Positions 32,631-43,657 of a stretch of DNA of 64,000 nt are shown piece after piece. The DNA is taken from assembly GCF_000143415.4 (NCBI RefSeq), contig NW_003314268.1, forward strand, positions 2,739,972 to 2,803,971. Direction: 5' to 3'. This stretch comes from Selaginella moellendorffii. Its lineage: Eukaryota > Streptophyta > Lycopodiopsida > Selaginellales > Selaginellaceae. Positions within the stretch are counted from its first letter, which is position 1, and each line of letters begins with the position of its first letter. The translations under genes and the position numbers were made by a program. The notes under the pieces were generated by a model. The model made no database searches. It worked only from the letters and a program-made list of their open reading frames with translations, and was not told the origin of the DNA.

Positions 32631-33917
32631 TTACATGACAATCTCTGGCTTCATGATGTTGGCCTTGATCTCCTTGTGTGGAAGAACCACACCACCATTG
32701 CTATAAATCTCGTCCGACACATGCACGTCCTCGCCAAGGACCGTCATGTTCTCCACACGAGCCCATTGCCCGACTGTGGAGTGCCAGCCGATGATACTCC
32801 ACGAAACGCACGCGTGCTTCTTGATCCGGACCCCCCTCATCACCGTGCAGTGCTTGAGCCGGACTCCATCCTCGATCACGCACCCCTGCCCGATCGAAAC
32901 ATCCGGCCCCAAGAGACAGCCTTGTCCGATGCTGGCACTCTCGTCGATGATCACGTTGTCGACGACGTTGGAGCCGCTCGCGAGTTTCTCTGGAGATTTC
33001 TTCCTCAGGGACTCGAGGTAGAGCTGCAGGCCTGTGATGTAGTCCTTGGGCTGTCCAATGTCCATCCAGAATCCCGGCAGGACCATGGCAAAGAGCTGCT
33101 TCTCCTGAGCGATGCCTGGGAAGACCTCCTTCTCGATCGACGTTGGCCGCAGCTCGATCCGGTCCAGGACGCTCGGGTTGAGGAGATAGACCCCGGCGTT
33201 GATCTTGTTTCCGACAAACGTTTGTGGCTTCTCCACGAATCTGTGAACCAGGCCAGTGTCTTCGTCCAGCACCACGACTCCATACTTGGATGGCTCGTCA
33301 ACCTTCACAGGGATTCTCTGTTAGATCTGGAGCAAAGGGAAAAAAGGAACAACGAAAAGGAGGAAGCGAAGCTTACCTGTGTGACCATGATCGAGGCCTC
33401 TCCTTTGTGCTGCTTGTGGAAAGCTATCATTTGCTCCAGCGGGTACTCGCAGATAACATCACTGTTGAGGACGAAGAATGGCTCCCCAGAGCCGTCGAGT
33501 AGCTTGTCGCGAGCAAGAGCCAGAGGCCCCGCAGTCCCCATCGGCTCTCGCTCCTGCGAGCAAGTGATCTTCACGCCCAGCTTCGCCTCGAAATCCTTTA
33601 GGAAGCTAAGCATCACCTACAAGGACAAAGAGAGTGAGCCTTTTCCTACAAATTCCCTTGACAAATCTTACCTCTGGCTGGTAACTGATCGCCAGAACTA
33701 CCTCCGTGACTCCCACAGCCTTGAGCGCCTCGATCTACAACACACAAGAGTGAGATCTGGCAGCGGGAGAGCTGGATCTAGCCCCTAGATTGAAATTTCA
33801 ACGCACCTGGTGGAAGATCATCGGCTTGTTGGCGAAATCTACCAGCGGCTTGGGCAGGCTGAGCGTGAGCGGCCTCAGCCGGGTGCCAAATCCTCCGACA
33901 AGAATCAGCGCCTTCAT
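32631..33917 (-). CDS. CYT1: Mannose-1-phosphate guanylyltransferase (GDP-mannose pyrophosphorylase)
   Basis: Makes GDP-mannose from mannose-1-phosphate and GTP in the cytosol, feeding ascorbate synthesis, cell-wall mannans and N-glycosylation. There are four exons. Exon 1 (ATG at 33917) encodes [20 protein letters not shown], the nucleotide-binding signature, and [16 protein letters not shown]. The next exons give [20 protein letters not shown], then [18 protein letters not shown], and a large last exon with [35 protein letters not shown] and the left-handed beta-helix hexapeptides ([37 protein letters not shown]). The C-terminus is [16 protein letters not shown] at 32631-32633. Total length is about 361 residues, the normal family size. 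It is the CYT1/VTC1 orthologue or a close paralogue and is convergent with the apyrase. Confidence 0.96.
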
Positions 33918-34096
33918 CTCTTCCTTCTTCCTCCTCGCAGCGAAACCTAGGCCTCTAGGGACAAGAAGTTCTTCGCGCCCTTGCTCTAGCAAAATCCTAA
34001 TTCCATGGCCCTCTTTAAATAACCCCCACCAAAAAGGTTGAGCGCCGTAAAGGTACTGGGCGATAATTAGGTCATTGTTTAAGAAGTTACTACCAA

Positions 34097-34178
34097 TCTC
34101 AACCGCTAGATCGTATTAAAATCCGACGGACCAGAACATAAACTCTCAACCGCTAGATCGTGTTTAATCCAACGGACC
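34097..34178. repeat. Two-copy direct repeat between GMPP and AFG1
   Basis: TCTCAACCGCTAGATCGT followed by (A/G)TT-AAATCC(G/A)ACGGACC occurs twice, starting at 34097 and 34144. It lies about 180 bases upstream of the GMPP start codon, so it could be a duplicated promoter element or a small transposon footprint. Confidence 0.7.
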
Positions 34179-34191
34179 AAAAACGATAAAA

Positions 34192-36740
34192 TCACACGCA
34201 CTCAGTCTCGAGGCCGTACTCGAGGAAGTAATTCCGGAATTCTTCCCACACCACGTCCCCGTCGCCGTTGGCGTCGAGCTTCTTATACATGTCTTCCAAG
34301 AGTTCCTGTCACAAATCCAACGAGAAAACTCGTAAGGTTCTCATCATGGAACATGAGAGATTTGCGTAAACTTTTGAGAGATTTGGAGTAAACTTTGAGC
34401 ATACCTCGGGGACGTTTCGATGGCCGCACTTGATGTCTGTGAGATCCTCCATCATCAGAAGCAACTCGTCGCGGCTGAGCTTGGTGTCTTTGTTTATGTT
34501 GTAGCGGTCCCAGATCCTGTGCAGCAGGAAGAATGTGAAGAAAAGAGAAAAGAAAAGGGAAGAGACAAACAACCGACCTTCGCAAGTCACCCTCTTGCAA
34601 TTTGGTGCTCTGCAAATGACATATAAATGCTTTGCCTGGTGCTGCCCAAGACGCGGACAGATAATCCACGGACTGCATGTGGTTGAGTCGCGACACGGTC
34701 CTGGCAAACGCAAATTCCTCGTCTTTTTCTTCGTATGCGGTCGTTCCGCCCTTTTCTTCTCTCGGCTTCACGACTCCAGCAACTGGCTGGTCGTCCTCTA
34801 GTCTGCAAAGACAATGAGTCGTGGTTTTCAATGTTTTTCATAGAAGTACTAACCTTGGGAGGTATAGATCTCCAGGCTGTGCGTCCGCGCTAACGATTAG
34901 TTTAACTTTCTGCAAAAGAGATTCCTGTGAGATAAACAAACAACCCGCTGAGAGTCAAACTTACATGCTCGTAAAATACATCAACAAGCGTGATGAATCT
35001 CCTTGCCTGTAACGCGCACAAGCGTCGGTCAGAAAACGAGTGGCGAGGAAGTTGTTTACCATTTCAGCATGAGAGCGTGTCATTCTAGGAATGCCGGCGA
35101 TAAACACGGTATGGAAGGACGCAGCTATGGCGATGTAGTCGGCTGCGCCTTTGAAAGTTCCACAAAGTTCATAGAAGGTGAAGTATGCAATTCCACCAGC
35201 GGCCCTTGGTACTGCACGAGTCAAGATCGTTAGCTGCAAGGTTTGAGTAAGCTGCTTGGATACATACCAAAGATGGCCCTGTTACTCTCTTTCAAAACAG
35301 TCGTAAAAATCGGTCTATCGCCAGCAAGCTCGAGGAAAGAGCGCTCCAGGGCTTTAGAGGTCTCTTCGTTCAAAGGCATGTGCCATACGACAGACAGGGA
35401 ACTACCAAAAACCACGTAGATTAGAAAAAGGCCGGCAAAAATTGCAACTAAAGACAGAATACCTGGAACCATCGGGACGTGCACCTATTAGACGATAGTC
35501 TGGAGAGTTTGGACGAAAAACATGGACCTCGCAGCGGCTCTTAATAAGCTCTATGCAAGGTAGAAAGAGGTCTCTTTGCAAACCATTTTTGTAGAGCTGT
35601 ATATGCAAGTAAGCACGTAAAGAAGAAATTTTCAATCCTTACTTCAGAAGGTGCACGATTCGAGGATGCTACCATCACTGCCCCTGATCGAAAAAGGTTC
35701 TCCAAAAGCCTTCTCAGTATCATAGCGTCAGCGATATCTATGACCTGCAAGAAGAGAACAGGAGCGTTAATAGTTAGAAACAAAAGTATTTTGAAAGGAC
35801 AACCAGAGCACGCAGACCAAGCAGCTTTGGTTCTTACAGAAAACTTATTTACGTGGTGAGGGACAAATGGAGACCACTCCTACTGGAAAAATCAATCAAT
35901 TACAGTACACACCTGACAAAAAATGAAGCGAGATCAGGATCCCTTTAAAACAAACGTCACTGAGAAAGCTCACGCACTTGAAACTCGTCAAAGCAAAGCA
36001 GCCAACCAGCCGCCAACAAGTCCCGAGCTACTAATTCGATCAAGTCGCCTGACTTCCCTTGTCCTTGCAAGCGCTTCTCATGCAATCTACACACACAAGA
36101 GTAGAGAATTTGTTCTTTTCTTCTTCAAGGAAAACAATGTATGTTGAAGTACCTCTTGTGGACGTCGAGCATGAACTGGTGAAAGTGAACTCGTCTCTTA
36201 CTTCTCACAGGACTACAGTGAAAGAAGATATCTTGAACGAGAGATTTTCCAGTGCCGACTCCTCCATAGATATACACCCTGCAAACACACCAGTGCAAGT
36301 TCAAAGACAAAAGACAAGAAAAACACAAAGAAGAAGAAGAAGAAAAAAAATTGGTACCCTTTGGGCGCTTCTTGAGATGGTTTGAGCCGAAAAGCACTGA
36401 AGAACTTGGAGGTGAGATTAGCTGAGGTCGCCGGCTCGTAGCCTTGGAGCTCTCGATGCAAGCGCTCCAGAGGCTGGAGAGCTGCAAGCTGGCCATTGTC
36501 GTGCCGAATCGTCCCAGCTTTGACGAGCTGATGATAGGCGTCCAGCGGCGCAGTGCCGACTGGAATGTCCTCAATGCGCGCCGTGGAGGAGACCGCGCCA
36601 TGGAGCTCGTGGAGGAAGCGATTGAGCAGCGTGAGTGAGGGCCTGGGCGAGCGCTGCAAGTGGCCGATGCTCAAGAACGCCATGGATGATCGATCTGGAG
36701 AAGAAAAGGAAGAGATTGCGATCGATCGCAAGCTAGACAT
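34192..36740 (-). CDS. AFG1/LACE1-type mitochondrial ATPase with a C-terminal EF-hand module
   Basis: AAA-type ATPase of the AFG1 family (ZapE in bacteria), which in yeast and animals helps turnover of mitochondrial proteins. The ATG at 36740 opens a Ser/Arg-rich presequence. Core motifs are YIYGGVGTGKSLVQDIFF (Walker A), HFHQFMLDVHKR, LLCFDEFQ (Walker B, about 35970), VIDIADAMILRRLLENLF, VMVASSNRAPSE (sensor 1), and GIPRMTRSHAEM before the C-terminal block KVKLIVSADAQPGDLYLP and FARTVSRLNHMQSVDYLSA, where most family members end. Here about 95 further residues follow over three exons: RRIWDRYNINKDTKLSRDEL (a degenerate EF-hand), LLMMEDLTDIKCGHRN and LDANGDGDVVWEEF (a canonical 12-residue calcium loop). 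The end is GLETECV, TGA 34194-34192. Introns are short. The EF-hand tail suggests calcium control of the ATPase. Confidence 0.88.
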
Positions 36741-36924
36741 CGATAGAGCATTTGCGCCAAACCTCGGCTCCTCTTTCTCAGTGCAGCATCGCCCGCCGCT
36801 TCACGCAAAAGCGTTCTTCCTCGACATTTAAAAAACCTAACGTATATTCTGACGGCATATGCTCTGGGTTTAGCATAGGGACGGAATGTGCGCTAGGGTT
36901 TATGGGTTAGGGCTTTAGTCGCCA
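36741..36924. promoter_or_regulatory. Compact bidirectional promoter between AFG1 and NRAP
   Basis: Only 184 bases separate the divergent start codons. The NRAP side contains CTAGGGTTT and GGGTTAGGGCTTTAG (about 36892-36919), telo-box-like elements typical of plant ribosome-biogenesis genes. No other element was assigned. Confidence 0.5.
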
Positions 36925-39900
36925 ATGGATTCGGCGCTGGCGCAGCTCAAGCTCGAGGCGCTCCTCGCCGAGATCCGTGTCGATTACGGCGATCTTGAGC
37001 CGGCAGTGGATGCGGCGATCGGAGCGGTCAAGGATGCTCTGATGAAAATCCCGGAGGAAAAGGTACCGCATTGTAGCGCAATGTGATTTTCAAAACATTT
37101 TTTTTTTCTCTTGAAGGTTCCAAGGTCGCTCGCCAGTGGATTCTTGGATGACCTTGGTGTTCCTGAGGACAAGTCTTTGCTCGAGTTTAAGAGACCCGAA
37201 TCTTTCACTTTAGTCGGTAGCTACTCAACACGAACAATGGCAAGGCCTGCTACAGTCGTGGATTTGGCGATGCGTATTCCAAAGGTTGTGCTTTTGTGTT
37301 TGCTGTTTTATGACTGAAATGTTTTTCTTCTTCCTTCCCAGGCTTGTTTCTACGAGAAGGACTACCTTAACCATCGTTACCATGCTAAGCGCGCTCTTTA
37401 CTTGGCATACGTTTTCAAGATCCTTTCCAAATGTGGGCTTTTTAAGAGCATCGAGTGGGCATTTCTTCACCATGATGCCCGTAAGCCAGTGTTGGTTCTT
37501 CACACAGGTAAATGATCTTTTTCTTTTGATGTAGCTTTCTAACACTGTATCAGTCAGCCTCAGGAATGTTTGACCTTCGTGTGATACCTACGATCTCTAG
37601 CAACGTTTTTGATATCTCGAAACTTGACGACGGAAGAAGTAATGTGCATAATGAAGGGACTGGAGAGCCGCTTCAGGCTACACCAAGCTATAACGGTAGC
37701 ATCCTTGAGGACATGTTTGTAGAAGAACTCAGCACTGTGGAAAAGAACTTGTTATGCCATTCTGGAAGGTTGCAAGAGGCTGTGATGCTTTTGAAGGTGC
37801 GTTTTTTTTGCTTGTTGAGCTCCCAAGTTCACGTTTCTTTAATGTTTTTGAAGGTATGGTTACGGCAAAGGAGCTCTTATGCTCAGCCGGATACTATGAA
37901 TGGATTCCTCCTATCGATCATGATTCTCCATTTGAGTAGTGTAGCCGGTGGTCAGCGGCTGTCTAATCACATGACGGCCTTGCAAAATTTTCGCGTTTCT
38001 TTAGAGATGATCGGTAATGACTTGCCTTGTGCTTGCAATGCTCTTGGTAATAACTTTTCCCTTACTCAGCGAAGTATGATGTGTTGGGAAAAGGCTTCAG
38101 ACTAGAACTTCAGGGGACTGAAAGGAGACCAGCTCTGATGGTAAAGTGATTATGTTCTTTCCTCAATGTTTTATTTGTGACCCACAGGTTGACGAGTCTC
38201 GAGTTCTATTTCCTGATACATATGGAACGAATCTTTTGTTTCGGATGACAAAGAACTCATTGAAAGAGGTACTAGATGATCGACGTTTTTCGTTTTAACA
38301 CTCTCCTGTTTCAGCTTAAGCTTTTTGCGGAGCGTACCCTCGAGGCCATGACCGCTGACAGTGGCTTTCAAGAGTCCTTTCTTGCGGCAGTTGAGTTTGC
38401 ATCTTACTTTGATTGCCAAATCAGGTGAGTATGTGTTTTTTCTTGGTACTGGCGATGGACTAGAGTCACTGGTGCACTGCTGATTTTATAGTGCATTTAG
38501 CGCTGAAAATCGCCAATATTGACGTGTTGCATGAAGATACATGCAGTATTCAAGATGAATTTCTGCTCTATCAAAAGCCAACAGCTCCATAGCATTTCAC
38601 TGAATCTAATTCTCGTTAACTTTCAGGCTGGAAATCGACGACACGTCGAAATGTGATTTCTCTAATGATGGGGCGTGGAGAGGAAGTGAAGGAAAGGCTG
38701 AGAACGTCCTAAGTAAAGCTTTGAAAGATAGAACAAAACTAGTGCGAGTTCTCAGGAGAACTATTGCGAGCGGCTGGAATCCAAAGAAGGTAAGGTGGCC
38801 GAATCTAGACGAGCTGTATTTAAATTTATGATTTGCCAGGGTCTGTCGAAGTTCCTGCCCTCGAAAATCCAGATTGGAGCTATACTGAACGACATAGAGA
38901 ACGCCTACAGAATGGTTGATGTGGGGCCAAGCGCAGACAAAAAAGAAGAGGTAAACATTTTACTTGCTTTGCGCTCTTTCTAACTCAATGCTGTAGTAGT
39001 CAGCAAAATTTCGATCCTTTTGGGGTAAAAAGGCCGAGCTTCGTAGGTTCAAGGACGGAACAATTGCAGAAGCAGTTGGTAAGCTGAGCTAATCGATGCT
39101 GTAAATGCTCACTTGTTTTTATTTTCGCAGGGTGGGAGTGTGAACCATGGAAGCGTCATCTTATCATAGCTCGAGTTTCGGAATACATCCTTATCAGGCA
39201 CTTTGCTGGCGCAGGACCGGTTGAAACAGTTTCTGACCAACTAGATTTTTCTTTACTAGACAAAAATCAAGGTGCGCGTTTTCTATATCCTCGAGTCTTG
39301 CTGTAGTCACAAGAGGTTTTGTAGATTCTATCGGAAGCACACCTAAGATTTTACAAGCGCTGGAAGAGTTTACAAAGCGCCTCAAAGCGCTTGCTCTTCC
39401 TTTAAAAATTTCCTCTGTACAACCTATTAGCGCTGGTAAGTCCTAATGCTTTACTGATCATGGTTTATTTATTGTTATTTTAGCTTTCAGGCATGCTGCA
39501 GTGTACACACCTCGGCCTAGGCATTCTACCAAGGGAGGTGTTGTAGGCGTGTTTTTAGAACCTTTGGAAGTAATGATACAGGTCTGACTCATTTGTCTTC
39601 CATAATGAACTGTATCTAATGTTCTTTTAGTTAGAGGGATCGGGTCGATGGCCAAACGACGTGATTGCAATCAAGAAAACAAAAGCGGCCTTTTGTTTGA
39701 AAATTGCGGATAGGTGAAACTTTTCCATGGATTGGTTTATGGCTGATTTCCTTCGCTTCTTCAGCATGCACAAGCAGTGGCATCTAGATTCTGTTGTATC
39801 TGAAGATGCAGTCGACATTTTGATGAATGGCTTTGCATTTCGGATTTCTATAGCCTACGAAAAGGATCCCACGCTTATAAAACACAAGGGTAAGGTTACT

Positions 39901-41442
39901 AGTGTGAATATTTCTAACAGTTATGGTCCACAGACATGGCGGCTATCAGTAATATCAGTATCAAGGATGATCTTATATTTCATAGCGTTCATTCCAGCAC
40001 ATTAAATGGCTTGCAGGGAAGGTGTCCCGCTTATGGTCCTACTGTCAGGTATTTTACGGCGTGTGTTCATAATCAGTTCTGACATAATGTATAGGCTTGC
40101 AAAGAGATGGATTGGTGCCCATCTTTTCTCCGACGTCATTACAGAGGAGGCTATTGAGTTGCTGGTCGCTTACATTTTCACTCGACCACAGCCAATGTTT
40201 CCACCTTCAACGAGAATTACTGGCTTTCTGAGGTAACACTAAAATCTTCAAAAAATTTCGAGGTTGCTATGATGATACCACATGACTGATCTCGATGAAG
40301 TTTCAGTTTTCTGAATGCGGTTAACTGAGCAACCTTCTCGTTTGTGCCTAAATGAGCTATTCATTTAACTAATCTGCGGCTTTTCAGATTTCTTAGATTG
40401 CTCGCAAACTATGACTGGCACCTTTCTCCTTTAATTGTGGACATCAACGGAGATATGTCTTCGAAAGATCGGGAGACTGTAGTGGTAAGTTGCATGGAGT
40501 TAAATTTCCTAGTTTGAAGACCTCCCTTGTACCAGGCTTTTTTCGAGGCTACTAGAAGAGGTGAACACGCCGACTTCTACGAGGGTTCAAAAGAAGGACC
40601 TGCTATGTTTATTGCCACATCGTATGACATGCAGTCGGTCACTTCTACAAGGTGTTCGCCTTTAAAGCCAGTAAGTGTCTTTCTTTGTGTTTGTTTGTAT
40701 TGGCCAATTTTCTTTTCTCTTGCTTTACAGGCTCTGAAAAGGCTTGTTGCGTATGCCAAAAGCTCTGCGGCACTGCTAACGAGCAATATAACTGGAATGG
40801 ACAACAGATGGCAGGTTTGTTGTTGCTACTTAATTTTCGTTGACGTTAAGTTGTCTACGTTTTCTTGCTTGTAGTCATTGTTTCGAACTCCACTGAATTG
40901 TTACGATACCGTCCTTGTCTTGCAACGGAAAAGCTTACCCCACCCAGGCCGTGTGCTTTTCTCTCCTGAGTTGGGGAAGCTCCAAGGTAGGCTGACAGCA
41001 GTTTTATGATCTTCTTTCTAAGACCGTGTTATTTACCAGCTGCGTTCGTCTGTCCGGATGTTAGAAGCCATCTCGCGTTCCGCACAAACCAGCTATTTGT
41101 CGGTTTCAATCCAGTCGTGGAGTTTGTGCAAGATATCAAGGTACAAATTGGCTTTTTGGTCTTTGCAAGAGGATGGTCTGTGGAAAAACAGGCAAAATTT
41201 GGTGACTACTATGACGTGTGGTACGACGTTTTGGGAAGCGACGTCATCGGACTCACCTTGCAAAAACAGGAGGTACAATTGTGTGAATGTCTGTATGTCT
41301 TGATGCTTATGCCTACGACGCTGCTCAGGTGTTTGTTGGAACTAAAAGAAAACGTAACGACGAGAACTCTATCGCGGAGAACCTCGTGAGTTTAGGCAAG
41401 GGTCTTGTGGCGAGCATATACTTGAAAGTGAAGGAAAAGTAA
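36925..41442 (+). CDS. NRAP: Nucleolar protein 6 (NRAP/NOL6/Utp22 family), ribosomal RNA processing
   Basis: A nucleolar component of the small-subunit processome (UTP-C/Utp22), needed for pre-18S rRNA processing. The ATG at 36925 gives MDSALAQLKLEALLAEIRVD. Many exons with introns of about 50-60 bases follow, coding for SFTLVGSYSTRTMARPATVV and DLAMRIPK (nucleotidyltransferase-like fold), ACFYEKDYLNHRYHAKRALY, VWLRQRSSYAQPDTMNGFLL, WEPWKRHLIIARVSEYILIR-like text around 39140, KRWIGAHLFSDVITEEAIEL and LLVAYIFTRPQPMFPP (about 40100-40200). The last part (DDRWQ-like, ADFYEGSKEGPAMFIATSYD, FGDYYDVWYDVLGSDVIGLT) leads to ASIYLKVKEK and TAA 41440-41442. The domain order and the HxYHAKRxLY motif identify the family. 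Not every exon junction was checked, so a frame error inside cannot be excluded. Confidence 0.88.
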
Positions 41443-43657
41443 AATCACTGTAAACTGAGCAAGATTAAAAGCCTCTCGCCGATTTACTGATAAGAGGCAA
41501 CTTGTTGATTAGTTCCGAGTGTTCACCTATAGAACAATGGTTTATTTAAAGCTGCGACCTTATCAGGGCTCTTTACAGTTTGTGTAGTTGAACTATCATG
41601 GTTTCCTCAGGTGATAACAAAAATTATATCACTATTTTTTACGAAATTACATGCATACAATTGCTTAGATTTGTGTTTCAAAAGTAGACTAACCCATGAA
41701 AAAGCTAGCAAGAACTTAGAATGCCTTTTTGTCTTTTTCTTGAGTCATGAATCTTTATAAGTGTATTTTATTTCTTGTGCCGCACTAGCTAGCAATAACA
41801 TGATGATTTTAAAACAAGCTAGGTATAGTTGGACAGCTGTGCTAGACTTTACAAACTAATTATGCTGGATCATACTTGCAGATCAAAATAGATTTACACA
41901 TGTGTATAAAAGTTAATATGTAAATTGACAAAGTCAGTTACCCCATTTTATCCAAGTTGAAAGTTGAACCCAAATTTAAGAAAATTTTATGCTAAAAAAA
42001 AAATCCTGAAGAAACAAAAATGCCAAAAAAATTATACTTTTATAATATAAATAGAATTTGTTACTATCATCATAAGTATACTTAAGAAAACTAAATTTTA
42101 TACCCTTATAAATATTTTAAAGGATTAAGAGTATTTTTAAAGAGTGTATACCCTAAAAAAATTTGTTTTTTCATCCATGGATTAATTTAATTTTTATTTT
42201 ATTATACATTACATTACATATAATGAAAGTCATGGCAATAAATGGATTAAAATTTTTATAACTTCTATAATAATAATCTGGAAAAATAATAATAAAAATC
42301 AATTATGGGACTATTATCATACATAAAATAATATTTAATTCTTTTTGGAAGTTACTCTAAACGCTTTTTATATTATGTAATATTTTCCTACAAAACAAGT
42401 GTGGAGTGGTGATAATATGAGTATATACAATCTTCAATCAATTGATTATTTAGCATATAATACTTCTGTACAAAAATATTTGGTTATATTTTAAAAAAGA
42501 TAAAGTGAAGAATAAAAATTAAAGTTTTTGTCCAATACAAAAAATTATTTTAAATTTTGAACTTTTTGGGTGTGGCTTAAGAAATGGCCCAACACTATGT
42601 TACGTGAGCTCATTCTGGTCAGATTTACCCAGTGGAATTTGTTACCTGGGCAAAAATAGTCTAATAATTTTTATTATATATAGTTAAAAATATTAAATAT
42701 AAAAATTAAATATTTGGAGTCTTACTTTTTTCTTAAAGAGTTTAGTACCAAAGAATTATCACTGTGATTTTTCTTATGGATGTTTGATTGTTAAACTAAT
42801 ATACATAAATATAATTTGATAAATTTAAATTTTACAAAACTACAATACTTTTAACAATTTTTTTGAGTCCAACAGAAAAAAATGTAAAAAGAAATTTTAC
42901 ATTTTCAATAGAAAATAAACTTGAAAAATATAAATAATTCACAATGCTCAATTCATCTTTCAAATCAAACACTTTACAAAATTGAATTAAATCATGCAAT
43001 AAACTCAAATTAACAAAAAAAAGGCAAATAAATGACTGGTTTAAAGATTTGTTTATCTAAACTCAACTATTGTGGTTATGCTAAAAATCTTGTTCTGCTT
43101 GTGGTCAATGTGCTTCTATTAGTTAGTTTAGAAAAAAAAATGAAAAAAATAACAAAATAAAAGAGGTGATCTTCCTGGAATACAAATCAAGGTTATCTTC
43201 AAGGCTGAACCACATCAATGATATCATCAATTCCAGCTTCACACCTTTTACCCGATTCACAGATGGAATATTCAGCAACAAATTCTTACCATCCCTGTTT
43301 CCGCTTCTAATCCATTCCAGGTTTTGAAACTTTTCTTTCGAAACGAAAAGAAAAAGCTAGCAAGATAGATGACCATTTCTTGTGCAGAGGCCATGCTAAT
43401 CTTCTCTGTATCGTCTGGTGTCACCAAAGAGACATAAATACTTAGCCTTCTGATGGCTCTTCAAAGGTACGAAACTATCCTACATCATGGCATCATGGTG
43501 ATCCTAGCAGTTGTTTATAGCGTCACGGCAATCAGTATCTTCAGTCTGGGTTGCAAGCAAGACAAACCAGGGGTGCACGGACTTGGTTCCCGAAAAACTG
43601 TGAGCTTAGTAAAGAATCACATTTCTTTCTGATGAGGCTTGCATAGGAGAAGGGGGC
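41443..43657. other. A+T-rich intergenic region
   Basis: About 2.2 kb, very rich in A+T between 41600 and 43150, with no open frame longer than about 60 codons before 43500. Apart from a U6 snRNA relic at 43371-43433, nothing is recognised. The base composition resembles the gene-free DNA at the right end of the window. Confidence 0.7.
43371..43433 (-). pseudogene. Truncated U6 snRNA pseudogene
   Basis: Read on the minus strand, it starts with GTCTCTTTGGTGACACC (compare the U6 5' stem-loop). It continues with the nearly perfect core ACGATACAGAGAAGATTAGC and ATGGCC(T)CTGC(A)CAAG, and ends with AAATGGTC. The ACAGAGA box is intact, but the segment before ACGATACAG and about 20 bases of the internal stem-loop (after CAAG) are missing. 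Its 63 bases compare with about 102 for U6. No upstream U6-type promoter was seen. Confidence 0.85.
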
